In this document: in pieces, positions 1-11,973 of the stretch | Layout of the letters: each line of letters starts with the position of its first letter | Position numbering within the stretch: the first letter of the stretch is position 1 | DNA from: Paragordius varius | Taxonomy: Eukaryota; Nematomorpha | Direction: 5' to 3' | DNA: 64,000 nucleotides | NCBI GenBank assembly: GCA_964247055.1 | Contig: OZ176053.1 | Location: 6,882,001 to 6,946,000 of the forward strand | The notes under the pieces: model-generated | Database searches by the model: none | The model's input: the letters and a program-made list of their open reading frames with translations, nothing else | What the model was told of the DNA's origin: nothing | Program-made: the position numbers and the translations under genes

Positions 1-344
1 AAAGTTTGAGCTATTTTCATCCATTAGTTTTAAAAATATAATAATTAAAAACAAATGCTCTCGCTTCGCGCGTTTGCCGTTCTTTGTGTCCAATATTAAC
101 TGTCGATGTAATACATATTAGTATGCGTTTTATAGAGTTTTTATTACTCTTTCGAATGATATATTACAAATGGGCATTACTTGTATATTTTCAAAGAAAA
201 ACATTTTTAAGTATTGATAAAGAGGGGGCATAATCAAAAATCAAATTAAACAAAATTCTTCCATCGAGTTTATTTCACATTTACTGATGATACTAAATAT
301 CAGAAACAAAAAACTCGAGTGGCAGAAAAATTTGTTGTCCAGTG
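1..344 (-). mobile_element. CACTA-like non-autonomous element, partial copy at window edge
   Basis: This stretch is the reverse-complement relative of the complete element at 29099-30224. Shared landmarks include a Ser/Arg-like tract near 60-75 (ctcgcttcgcgcgtttg), the block around 150-200 and the end block aactcgagtggcagaaaaa. It ends in ttgttgtccagtg at 344, matching the CACTAGACAACAA terminus with one change. The other end lies outside the window. It sits in an intron of the first M13 gene. No coding capacity is seen. Similarity was judged by eye. Confidence 0.6.
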
Positions 345-426
345 TAATTAATTTTAAAATATATTTAGCTAAATGATATTTTCTATAACGATATATGTAC
401 TAAGCATTTATATAATATTTTTTTAG

Positions 427-2801
427 GCTTTGCTAAAAACGATCACTTTCAAAACACAGGACTTACACAAAATAAATAAGCAATTCTTAGTAGAATATTC
501 AAAGGTATAATATCGTATTAATCTTAATTTGATGCATATTATATTAATATAATACTATATTCATATGCAGTTCTTTTGCACAGCAAATAAGCCATATTTT
601 AGAGATCTTCTACCAACTATTAGTGACCACCTCCAAGGTCCCCAAAGGTTTGCTACTTATTTTATTTTCTATTTAGATATATAAAAACTTTCGTTCTAAA
701 AAATAATTTCTATATTTTCCTTACATTTTCAATCGCACTAACAAATCATATCATTCCTGTATTATATTATTAGAAATAGAGGTGCAGAATATGAAGGTGT
801 CCTGCTTAATTTAATCATACTTAACTAATGTATCATAAAGCAGTCGATAATCAATTTATAATCATTTTTATAATTTATTTAAGTAGGATTACTGCTCCTG
901 TCCAATATTTAACAAAGATTTTACAGTACCTACATAATGTTGGTCATGATTGAAATTAAATAATTTTTTCTTCCTTTTAACATTAATTTGTCATTGAATT
1001 ATGGACAAATTTTGCTCTATCATAAGCTTTGGTAACATCAATTGGTCAACTATAAAGTGGGGCTATTGTACTATGCCTCTTGTTTCAAAAATTTAATTAT
1101 AAATTTTAAAAAATATAAAAAAAATAAAAATGCTTAACTAAACTATATATTTTTTCAAGTCCATGTTACCAATTTAAAATTAAAATATAATCCCATGTTA
1201 TGCCACAAAAATATTTTGCAGATCCCTAAATTTTATATTTTAATGCAAATTATATTGTCTAAAATCTTGCTTCACACAAATCTAGGTTAGTCAACTACCC
1301 TAATTTCTTAAATATATAGAATATACTAGTAAGTCTACATAATTGGGTTTATTATATTATGCCTAGTAAAATTTGTTTGATTACATAAAATTCATATTTA
1401 GAGCACGCACTTTATTGCTGGTCACTTCACATTATTTTTGGCCATTGGCAATACAGTAGCATATAGATGGTCATTGGCGTATCGAGCATTTGCGGCGTCC
1501 GCCCCCCTCTCCTTTCTTGAAAGCCAATTTTTTCAATCTTCTTTCTGCCTCTTTTTAAGTAGTAAATGCTTTTCGATGATTGAGGCTATTTTCATGATGG
1601 ATTAATTTATCTTTTATTCTCCTTTTATTTAAACCATGCTTAGTTATAAAAGATGATGGTAAAAAATTAAATCGACCAATAAGTAGGCAACAAAAACAAT
1701 ACGTAGATCTGTTTTTTGGTGAATCTAAAAGTCAAGACCTCAACTTCGAATCCTTCTTTTCGACACGTCAAAAATCCAAGATTGGAGCATTGAACGGTGA
1801 TCTATAGGTATAGCGCTTGAATTACTAATGGCATATTTGTAGTTCTCATCTCTATTTATTGGATAAATAACTAGGGTTTCAGGTGTGTTTAAATGGTATT
1901 AAAAGGAGTACCGTTATGTTTGTGTCGCATACACTTTTTTCAATGTTATGGTCAGATATTTTCGTTAAATAAGATTTCATACTCATTCACATTTTATTCT
2001 CTTTATGGGTTTTCGTTTTCTATTTGCCTAACCGCTGAGTTTAGGCATTAATATCTGATGAAAATGAAAGTAATTATAAAAAGGGCAAGGCTATATTGAT
2101 AATAAAAACCAACCTTGTTAGAGATGGAATGATCTTGGAAATTTAAATAAAAATTGGGTTTTGAAATTGAATATGATTGAAATAAAAATGCAATTATAAA
2201 TTATAAAAATAAGAGATAAGGTTTTCAACACAGAATGAACTTAAAATATTTAATAAAGACAATAAAAGAATTAACAATATGTGCGTGATAAAGAAACGTT
2301 TTTTAAGCGAAAAAATAAGTTTGCACATGTTGAAGGGAGTGCATTGCATAATATTTGCTCTTGATCTTTTTAATATAATTTTTATATTACAGATTATTAC
2401 GTAAACTGCTGAAAAATCTTATTTGAAAGTTGTTATTATTTTTGCATTTAAATTTAATTAGAATTTAGGCGCCCCTAAATAACGGCGCCCGGGGCAAGAT
2501 GCATCTCCTTGGCCCCCAGTAGAATATAAATGGAGATTAAACATTTTTTTATATTACATACAACATTAAATTGTATATTTAATGATGGACAAAATAAGCT
2601 TTATACTATACGCAACTGTATTGCCAAAGTGGGTACTGTTATCACGCGTTGTAATAACTGTAAATATAGTTTCATTAACTAAACATTATTTTTATTTTTT
2701 GCTTTTATAGGATCGATTTAACAATGCAAAATTTTGATCCCTATTACGACACCTTTTTCTGCAAAAAACCGATCTCTGTTTATGAATGCAATTATATATA
2801 A
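427..2801 (+). CDS. M13 (neprilysin-like) metallopeptidase, copy A, 3' end only
   Basis: Three terminal coding exons are visible: 427-504, 571-647 and 2711-2801 (stop TAA). The rest of the gene lies left of the window. Their translations match the last three exons of the complete M13 gene at 5568-11589 in length (78, 77 and about 91 nt) and in intron phase. Examples are ALLKTITFK..INKQFLVEYSK, then FFCTANKPYFRDLLP..SDH with a closing R, then LTMQNFDPYYDTFFC ending ECNYI. The retained His and Arg fit the C-terminal catalytic-site positions of the family (His711 and Arg717 in human neprilysin). The last intron is 2.06 kb against 0.37 kb in copy B, because it contains transposon remnants. It is probably a secreted zinc peptidase made by tandem duplication. 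Whether the whole gene is intact cannot be seen. Confidence 0.85.
1471..2517. mobile_element. Degenerate hAT-like non-autonomous element
   Basis: The left end reads cattggcgtatcgagcatt followed by a C-rich stretch (1471-1512). The right part (2467-2517) has the GC-rich block gcgcccctaaataacggcgc and then ggcaag..ttggccccc. GGCGTA-type ends with GCCCGGGGC blocks are typical of non-autonomous hAT elements in animals. There is no ORF, and a clean target duplication was not found, so the boundaries are approximate. It accounts for half of the last intron of M13 copy A. Confidence 0.4.
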
Positions 2802-3260
2802 CACAAGATATGTCCATGTCATTTTAAATTTTACCTCTCATAAATAAATTAGTATTATCCATAAATTAGTACTATTGTGACGTTTAGAGGGTATGGTAAA
2901 AAATATTAATAGTTCTTAAAAATAGAAAATGTTCGGTAATAATCTTTTTGTTTTAATATCGTTATAGTAGTAATATATGACAAAAACTTGAAAATATTAT
3001 CTCCTGCAACACGGTTAATTTTTATGTGCTACACGATGTGGTTTGAAAATTCAAAAATGAACTTATGTGGTGAGCAAAAACGAATAGTATTAGAAGAAGG
3101 TTGGGTCAGAGGCGTAGCTTGCATTTCGGGGGGCCCGTTGCATAAATCCGTGATGGCACCCCTCTCCCTCCATCACCCCTTGCATTTTACAAAAATAATC
3201 AAATTCAAACTGCACCCATAAATGGGTGTTATGTATTATTTAAAATAATAACTTTTCAGT
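2802..3260. other. Intergenic: 3' flank of M13 copy A
   Basis: No gene is seen. An AATAAA-like signal (ataaataaatt) near 2840 could serve polyadenylation of copy A. At 3111-3180 there is a GC-rich block (gaggcgtagcttgcatttcg, then a G-run) resembling a single hAT end like the one at 1471. Its partner was not found. Confidence 0.4.
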
Positions 3261-3289
3261 CCTCTTGTACAGCCCATAAAAGTGTATAC

Positions 3290-3405
3290 CTCACAGACAT
3301 TGGACAGTAAAGATAAAGCACTTGAAGTTACTGAAATGAGAATGCTTAGATTGATGTGCGGTATAACGAGGAAAGACAAAGTGAAGAATTTATCCATTTT
3401 GCAAA
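3290..3405 (+). mobile_element. RTE-type LINE fragment
   Basis: One frame reads ALEVTEMRMLRLMCGITRKD, then KVKN. This is the conserved block after the reverse transcriptase in RTE-clade LINEs. The longer LINE at 27360-28671 reads [17 protein letters not shown] at the same place. Only this short piece survives. Confidence 0.65.
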
Positions 3406-3588
3406 GATCTAAATTGTGATCATTAAATTTCTACATCAGCTAAATAGCTTAAACGAATATTATGCATCATTTTAATTGATAACAAAAGAGCGTTTTTGGA
3501 ATCCTTGATTAGTTTGTTTCATTAAACTTGCGATGCCAGTAAACACTATATTTTAAATAACAGTTTTAATTTAAATTCGTATAACCAA

Positions 3589-3740
3589 CTGCATTTATAC
3601 CAAAATTGCAAAGTTGGATATATATACGAAATCGATATGTGAAAATCCCAAGTCAAATAGTTGTGTCGTACTGATGAGTGCTAACAAGCACGAAACTAGT
3701 CTGCGATTACTATTGACGAAGGGTTTCACATATCGTTTAT
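3589..3740 (+). repeat. Hammerhead-bearing repeat, + copy
   Basis: The block starts with ctgcatttataccaaaattg, continues through a hammerhead core (3652-3717, entered separately) and ends in a 3' arm that can pair with its 5' arm (cgatatgtgaaa against tttcacatatcg). A reverse-complement relative lies at 11701-11816, sharing the ctgcattta..attgcaaagttgg lead. No protein is encoded. Hammerheads of this kind are known from Penelope-like elements and small retrozyme-like repeats in animals. Which of these it is cannot be told here. Confidence 0.6.
3652..3717 (+). ncRNA. Type-I hammerhead ribozyme
   Basis: The core CTGATGA (3671-3677) and GAAA (3692-3695) are intact. Stem II is GTGCT / AGCAC with an AACA loop. 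Stem III is minimal, and the cleavage triplet GTC is at 3699-3701, predicting cleavage after C3701. Stem I pairs tcgta (3666-3670) with tgcga (3702-3706), then an internal loop, then gtca.atag (3652-3660) with ctattgac (3710-3717). The pairing extends outwards to about 3633 and 3738. A one- or two-base-pair stem III is the form known from Penelope-like elements. Every core nucleotide matches the consensus, so self-cleavage is plausible but untested. Confidence 0.8.
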
Positions 3741-5567
3741 AATTTCTATTTATAATTTCATTTAATATCTATTTAATTATCCTTTATCGTTATATTACGG
3801 ATTTTAACAACTGTTATTACAAAATATAAACAATCCGTTCATTACCATTACTATATATTAAACTTCTAATAATATGTCGTTTTGGTATAAAATTGTGTTT
3901 ATGATTCATTTGATCACTTTTTCAAAAATCCCAATAGGTCTTCCCTACAGTTAATGACCATTTTTCAGAAAAATATCTGAGGGTTCAAATTCGATATTAA
4001 CATTCATTTTTATAATAAAATTTTTACTAAAAAAGAGATTTCTGTATTTGACAAAAATGTTTAATTATAACAAATACATGCAATATCGGAGAATATAAAA
4101 AGATAAATGTCTGAACGACTATTCTTGGACTTGCATTCTACTAAAAAGACCCTTTTAAAAAGTTTACTGATTTATAATATATATTTTATTTAATTTAATG
4201 AAGAAAATATTATTTTGGATATAAAATTAAATCAACTACTCTATTATAATGACATCATCGTCCTAGATCGCAATACTGGATGTATCGTTGTCATGTTGGA
4301 GATTTATTTAATAGAGATAAGTTTCTTCCTTATCTAATGGATATCATAAGTATTTTTTTGCATAGAAAAACTTGAATATATATATTATTTTAGTAGAAGT
4401 ACATTTTGAAAGTGATTAAATTCACATTCAAATTCATACGTCCAAAAATCTTTAAAATACGTAAATGGCCGAGTTTTTGTGACATTAATTGTTAAATTGT
4501 GGCTAATTAAAAAATAACTAAATAAGATATTGGCTGCTCCTACTGTTTATTAATAACCCGAATTTGTATAAACTGTTATAAAAAACGAGTTTTAAATGAG
4601 TATGGTCCATAAAAAATGGTGATTGAAAAGGTCCGTATCTTGATAGGCACAATCATAGTTAGATTAATTTATCATAAAATGCTAATTGATAAGCAGATCT
4701 TTAGTGTTAAAGTTTAAATTAAAAATTTGAACATATAAAACTTGCTGACGCACGAGGTTATCTTGAAAATGATTAAATATTTTAGATAAGTGGGATAAAT
4801 TCAATAGTATGGGTATGGATTGTCATAAATCGCAAGAGACAAAGATCATTTAACCAATTAATTATATGGTAATATTTAAAATATTATATTAAAATGAAAT
4901 GTTTATCTATTTTTCCTTTTATATTTTTTCTTTATAATTTTACTTTATTTGCTGTACAATAACGACAGAATTAAAATCTGCCTTGGTCGTCACAGGAAAC
5001 GGAAAAAGATTTATAAATGCTGCCAACTAACGCATAAAACTTATCATTATAGATATGTCATGATTTTGTCACCCGGTCCATGCAAAATAACTAACTACTA
5101 AGTTAAATCGTTATATATTTTCCGATAATACCATCAAATACTGATAATCATTCGTGCTGTTAAGAAATCAATTTTTATTTTTAGAATATTACGAGGAAAA
5201 TTTAAAAATTACTGTTTATAGTTTACAATGTTTTTTTTGCAACCGAAAGGGGGTTAATATATATATTATACATGTCATTATTGATATATGTATGTTTAAT
5301 GTCATTCTCTTAATTACAAATGTTTGCCTACAGGCATACCCATTTTCGCTAAATAAATAATAGCGTAACATCGTTCACTTTAACTTATTGCCTTCATTAT
5401 TCGTAGAAATTCACAACGGAAGAAATCGGAATTGATGCCCAGTAAAATAAAAATTAGGAAGAAAACGGGTCCCGTTTCTCAGAATATTTGGTAAATTTTA
5501 CTATATAAACACCTTAATAAATTTGAAAAATAAGTTATATCTAATAACTTTTCAAATGCTAAATTTA
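3741..5567. other. Intergenic between tandem M13 genes
   Basis: AT-rich DNA without convincing coding potential. An open frame at 5154-5360 has no homology that I recognise and unspecific composition. The promoter of M13 copy B should lie in the last few hundred bases; no clear TATA motif at a convincing distance was picked out. Confidence 0.4.
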
Positions 5568-8500
5568 ATGACCATTTCCATCTATAATATAATTTCATGT
5601 GTATTATGTTTTTCGGTATTGTTAGACAATGTACCAGGTATTTTTAAACTATATCAATTTTAGGTGTTATTTTTAATATCATAGCAATTATGTGATTCAT
5701 TTATATAAAACTAATTTTCATTATTATAAAAGAAAAAAATATTTTTTTACAGGAATCTCATCTTTGCCCTTCAAATTGGACAACAAGAATGACCCTTGCA
5801 AAAATTTATATGAGTTTGCTTGCAAAGATTTTTCTTACAACTTTACTGCCGTTGAAAGGAGTGGAGACCGATTCAGCAAAACATCTAACAGTATTAAAAG
5901 ACAAGTTTTTGGTAATTATTTATTAAGTAATTTATATTATTATACAGTATGAATAAGTATACATTGCAATTTTTTCCCTAATTATTGCCAGAGTAAACAG
6001 TAAAGAGAATAAATATTGACTAATAATAGTTAAAGTTTAATTATAACTATAGGCCAATTATGCCCTTTTCTGAATATGATTTCGCTCGCAATGTATAATA
6101 AAAATCTCACACTACTGTATTATCTGTATAAATATTAATAGATTGTGTATACTTTTAACTTAATTAAAATGTCTATTTTTGTTGTTTTTTTGTTTTTTCA
6201 GATTATTTGCTGAGTAAAAGGAATGACCACAACACTTTTGAAAAGTTAATGTACACCTTTTATCGATCATGTCGTACTCGAAAATGGCAAAAAAGACAAC
6301 CGATTAATTACACCAATATTTTTGAAACCTTTGCTTTATATAGTGAAGTTAGGCCAATTTTTACACGGGCCAACATTGATAAGAATGAGGAATTGAAAAC
6401 AAGCGTGGCACCTTTTCTAGATTTATGGCTTAATGAGCAACACGAAAGAAAAGGATTATTAGTATCAAGTGAAGACACAAAAAAATTTATTATTGAAAAG
6501 TTGATTGGCCAATTTGAAGATATGGAGGGCATTCACTTTGTGTACGCTACACCTCATATGTCTGAACCCAAATTTTTTGATAATCATGTCGTTATGGAAA
6601 ATTACAAAGCCTATGTAAATGCTATCCTATCGCCCTGGGGTTTCGCCCCAATCGACGTAAAATCTATAGTAGATTTGGAACGAGAACTTGCTATGGTGAT
6701 TGTATTACTCCTCCAAAATATATAAACAATTATTATTTATTTATTATTTTCTTTTTTGGGACACTTGTAAAAGTGAGCTTTACGAAGTTGATAATTTAGC
6801 TTTAAGTTGGCTGTCATATAAGCATATTTATAAATTCCAAACTTAATAAAGAGATAATTTCAATAAATGAACATAAATTTTATACATGCAGATTAGAAAC
6901 GCAACCGTATATGCCAAATCAAAAGATTACCAAAATGTAAATGACTTATTGAACGATTTTCCAATGGTATATATATAATTTTTAAATACTTATATATTAT
7001 TACCTAATATATTGTTTTTATTATATTTTTATTTGTATTTAGTTAAGGTTGTCCCTGAAAGATATAGACTTGGGGAATTCGCCGATCAAAGAAATTCCGA
7101 TCGCATATCTTTCAAAAGTAGACCATCTGTTGCAAAACAAATATTACAATAGTAGATCTGGAATAAGGTTTTTATAGTTGTTTTTGCTTTAACACTTACA
7201 GTTGTTAAGTTTTTATTTCTCATATTTTAATATACTTTTAATCAGAATTACCTAAAAAAAACGAAAAATGGGTAGTCGTATTTAGTTTTAAAATTATTTT
7301 CAATTTAAAATGTTGATGTTAACAAAGTAGAAGTAATGTTTTATACACAGCAAAATAATATAGAAATGCTAAAATAATATCTTCCTATAAGGAGACATTT
7401 TTTTGTTTTTTGAATATATCCTATTGTTTTGGTATTTTACAATTATAATCATTTCGGTTATAAAGTCTATTAGTTGATAATAATTTTAATTTTTACTGTA
7501 TTTTACACAAGAACGTTGTACATCTACCTCATATACAATCATTTGCTCTCAAATTTACACTATATCCACACAAACACATCCATGTATTATCAAGACTTGG
7601 TTTGCCCATACATTAATGGCTGTTTTGAAAGGAGTGAGGAGCCTAATTACTGTTATTTGAATACGCAATCGCGTTTTCCCGAAGTCTACAATGATATTGC
7701 TTATAAAATTTTAGCCAGGTCTACTGATGAAATACGAGAGGTAAAATATTCAAAATTAATTAGGGTTGATTTGACCGGTCGAATGAAATGACTTTTTAGA
7801 TATTTTTGGGCATACCGGATCGGCATTATGTAGATGTTTTAACTAATTAAAAAACAAATCCAATCCTTGCTTTTAAATGTCAAAAATCAATATATTAAAA
7901 TTATTTTAATATCGACAATCACGGTCAGTTTGAATTTATATTACACAACCCTATTCCGTTTTGTAATGTAGCTGATTACTTTACACATGAAATTATTTAT
8001 TATCGAATAGGTGGATAACATATTTGATCTAATACGAAAGGAAGCCGTCTTCACAATTAAAAAAAGTGACAATTTGCCACAAACTCTCAAAGCCAAAGTA
8101 GTGGAAAAGGTAGCCTAATTTATTGTATTGTTTTAATATATTTACAATAAACACAAAGAAAAACTATTAACACTCAAATACAGATCATTTTCATATGTCC
8201 TTTGATACGAATCGGGTCGTTGACAACCTCATCCTTTTTTAAATTAAATAACTAACAATGTGTGTAATATATTGATTGAATCGATTCCAAACTCTCACCT
8301 ATATCACATTGGTTGATGCACTAAAATTTAAAAAATTTATCCAAATTCTATTTAATGGTTTATACCCAGAGCAGAAGAAACACATTTTAATGAATGCATG
8401 AGTAAAAAAAAATATCGCTGATTAAACTGTTTATCTGTATTTTTTTAATATACTGCTCAATGATTAACTCATTATAGTTGTAGAATAAAAAACATTATAT

Positions 8501-10484
8501 TTTTCTAAATTTCCGAAAACTTATATGTTTATATACTTTTTCTCAAAACTAAATGCCAAAATCATATTTAAAAATTTTTTTATTAGTTACATTTTTAAAT
8601 TTAACCAATAATGTTGCTATCCACAATTACTTTTACACTTTTTTCCGAATTCGGATGGGTTTAATTTGAATTTTCATTAATTATTTAATAAATTTTGTAT
8701 ATTATTATAGCTGAACTCATTAAAGCTCGACATTTATCCAAAACACTCGGGAACGAAAAATCGCAAAACTGTAGGAAACAGATATGAAAAAGTAATTATA
8801 TAAACCAAGGAATTGTTGTTTGATATTATAAAGTTTCTAACGGTTAAATAAAGCCTTGATTCAAATTAATTAATTTAAATAAAAAAGGGAAAATGTTAAG
8901 GTAAATTATGCAAAATAGTCTAAAATAAACAATCGTTCTTGTTTCATGAAATATCACCATTCCAAAAGGTTTTAATTCTAAGTTAACTTTGAAAAATAGG
9001 AATCATTTAATTGATACGTTAATCAAAATTACATAACAATATAAGGTTAATTTTAATAATAGAAGATATAATGCCAAAAATATTGAGAATGAGTCAGAGT
9101 ATGGTGGTTAATAATTCATTATCTATATTTTATAGATTAAACTGCGCATCGATGATTACGATTATAACTGCGAGATTATGAAAAACATGTAAGTTTTTAA
9201 AGATGCTATTAAATTTTGATTTTTTAAGGCTATAAATGTTTATATTTCAAAAAAAAACTTTTCTAATTTTTATATTAATAAAAATTTTTGTTTGCTTTAA
9301 AGCAAGGGTTTCCAACACATTTTGCGGGTCGCATTCGAAAATGACATTAAAAAATATTTTAACAGATGTCAAACGTTAGACTATTACGAACACAATATAT
9401 AACTACTATTTATTTCACTAATTTTTACTATTCGTTGACATCATTTGGCCATTATGAAAATTATTTAGCTGATTTCTGAAAATTATGGTGCATCGTATAT
9501 TAGCAGTCTCCGTCGCGGGCTGCGGGCTAAGTGTTGGACACCCCTGCTTTAAACCTTACTTTTTCATATGATAAAAGTATTAAAATGAGTTTTGTGAATT
9601 TGATTATTAAATAGATTTAATTTTTAGCATTTATTCTTTTATTTTTTCCAGTACTTCATCAGCACGATATATGATATTAACCAACGCGGAATATGATTCT
9701 GACACTAATACGATTGGTATGGAAATTTTATTGCTATTTAGAGTCGTCAGCATAAAAGATTTTATAATAACTTTTTAGGTAGTTAACTGCTTTTGATTTT
9801 ATATTTTCACTTAAATAATATCCATTTAACCCATTTTCATCTATCCATTTGTCTTTTGTTAAAACTTTTTAAATGTATTGTTAAAAGTGCAATGTTTCAA
9901 CTTATTTAAAATATTTTAAAATTGAACCGATTTTATAAATATTCTGCACAATATGAGCCATAGGACCATTAAAAAAGAATCATGCATATTGGTAAATTAG
10001 CCAGTATGGTTTAGATGGCTGAGATGTGAAAATTTATGCTAACACTTTTGTAGATGACCAATTTGAAACGCTATATAATTAAAAACACTTAAAAATTTGA
10101 GATAGTGTCGTATTATGATGTTCATAAGGTCATTTTAAGTCGTGGCCCATTTTTTCAATAAATTTTAAATATTTTCGCTTTAAGTGTAATTTAATTGATG
10201 TCAAACTATGTAAAAATTTGGGCCACATCGAAAAATTAACAATGATACATTCACTTAAATAGCATTTATTAAGTTAACTTTATTTCTATTGAAATTAATA
10301 TACCATACCATACAATTTATTACTCAAGTTATGGGGTTGGGAATGCTTCAAGACGATCTATATGATCCAAAAGAATCCAATGTTGCCAAGTTTGCTAAAG
10401 TTGGAACATTATTATCACATGAAATGATGCATACAATAAATTATGGTAAAACTAATTTTATATTTTTGTAAAATTTATATTAAT

Positions 10485-10526
<42 letters not shown>

Positions 10527-11589
10527 GGTGTTATAAGTTATTTTGGAATCACAAGAAGATACTCCTTCCTTAAATTGCTTTAACAAATTAATCAAACCGT
10601 ATGCTACCAAAATCAAATGGGTAAAATAATTAATATACATAAACTTTAATTTTTCAATTTCTAATACAATCCATTCTTTTTTGATCTTAGAAATCAAGTT
10701 TTATTTTGGATGAATCATTGGCTGATTACTACGGATTCCGGATTGCATATCAAGTACGATTTTCTTATAATATTTGTTTTTATAAATTAATTCTAAACAT
10801 TTTTTTACAATAAAAATTTTTAGGTTTATATTATTTATTTTAATTTGAAATATACCCTAAATATATCTAATAAATCAAACTTTTAATTGTCAGGCTATGA
10901 TGAAATTCGTTCGACCCAAACACCATGAAATAATAAAAATCAATCGGGCGTTTATGTTGGAATACGCAAGGGTATATATCTATAGTTTACGATTAGTTTT
11001 ATTTAATAGATTGATTTAATTTAATATATATTATTTTAATATAGTACTTTTGCTCAGTGACCAAACCGTATTTCAAAGATCTTTTGCCATTAAGTGATAG
11101 TCATTTATCCTCAAAAGACAGGTTTTTATCATTTAAAATATATTTGTGCCTTGTTTAAAAAACTATAAATCATAGCATCATATATTTGTTAATTAAACTG
11201 GTTAATGCTATTCAAAATATCAAAGACAATACTGAAATATTTTAATTATTTAAATATAATATATAAGTTCTTATATATGCCAAATTATATATAATTGACT
11301 TATTTTCAAAATATGATCCGATCAATTAACATTAAATTTATGATATATCAAAAAATTATATAAATATATACATTCGAATAACCTCAAAAACTATGGATGA
11401 TGTTTTGTAATTAACATGTTTGATAATAATAAGAGATTACTTTAAATATGATAGAAAAGAAAATTAATTAACCTATAAGTTTATTTTTATTTCAGGACTA
11501 CTCTGGCATTACAAAACTTTGTACCTTACTACGACAGTTTTTCATGCAAAAGGCCTGCTGCCACCATTTATGAATGCAATTATATATAA
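5568..11589 (+). CDS. Secreted M13 (neprilysin-like) zinc metallopeptidase, copy B
   Basis: A complete gene of 16 coding exons: 5568-5637, 5753-5911, 6202-6695, 6892-6966, 7043-7167, 7512-7740, 8011-8109, 8711-8791, 9136-9188, 9652-9716, 10329-10445, 10538-10620, 10691-10753, 10894-10971, 11045-11121, 11496-11589. The sum is 1962 nt, 653 aa, with phases agreeing throughout. Exon 1 encodes a hydrophobic start (MTISIYNIISCVLCFSVLLD) that reads as a signal peptide or anchor, followed by DPCKNLYEFAC, the usual M13 N-terminus. TNAEY (about 472-476) fits the substrate-binding N-A-x-Y motif. HEMMH (514-518) is the HExxH zinc site, and ESLAD (558-562) supplies the third ligand Glu and the Asp, where most relatives have ENIAD. 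DSHLSSKDR keeps the transition-state His and the substrate Arg. The usual C-terminal CxxW is replaced by ECNYI. The family cleaves small extracellular peptides; substrate unknown. AATAAA lies near 11629. The acceptor of the 10538 exon could be 10556 instead. Confidence 0.92.
9303..9546. mobile_element. Non-autonomous hAT MITE
   Basis: A 244-bp element with ends caagggtttccaac and gttggacacccctg, flanked by an 8-bp target duplication with one mismatch (ctttaaag / ctttaaac). It lies in an intron of M13 copy B. The right end matches that of the larger hAT at 11974-14654 and the MITE at 37090-37388. No coding capacity. Confidence 0.8.
10487..10523. repeat. (TA)n microsatellite
   Basis: An uninterrupted alternating AT run, in the short intron just after the HExxH exon of M13 copy B. 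Confidence 0.95.
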
Positions 11590-11700
11590 ATATTTTACTC
11601 TATAATTTAATGCATTATAAATTTTTATCAAATAAACTATATTTTATATTTATGAATATTGTTTGGATTTTCTGTAATAATGGTAAAAATTAAAAATTAA

Positions 11701-11816
11701 ACCCTTGAATAGTAATCGCATACGGGTTTCATGTTGAGCACTCATTAGCACGACACAAATATTTGACTAGGGTTTTCAATTAAAATGCCAACTTTGCAAT
11801 TACGGTGTAAATGCAG
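11701..11816 (-). repeat. Degenerate hammerhead-bearing repeat, inverted copy
   Basis: On the minus strand this reads ctgcatttacaccg..attgcaaagttgg, then gtcaaatatttgtgtcgtg, CTAATGAG, tgctcaacat, GAAAC, and gtatgcgattact. This is the same repeat as at 3589-3740. The core has CTAATGA instead of CTGATGA, stem II is weakened, and the cleavage triplet is GTA, so activity is unlikely. It starts about 110 bp after the stop of M13 copy B, on the opposite strand to the upstream copy. Confidence 0.7.
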
Positions 11817-11973
11817 TCGGTAATGTGAACTTAAACAAATACTATGGATATCGAGTGTAACAACTTTGGTTTATTAGTAATATCTTTATTAACTAAGCAA
11901 CATTCTAAATAAACCGAGATAAATATCGTTTATAATTTTACGGAATCATAAATGATATAGAATTACTCTAAAA

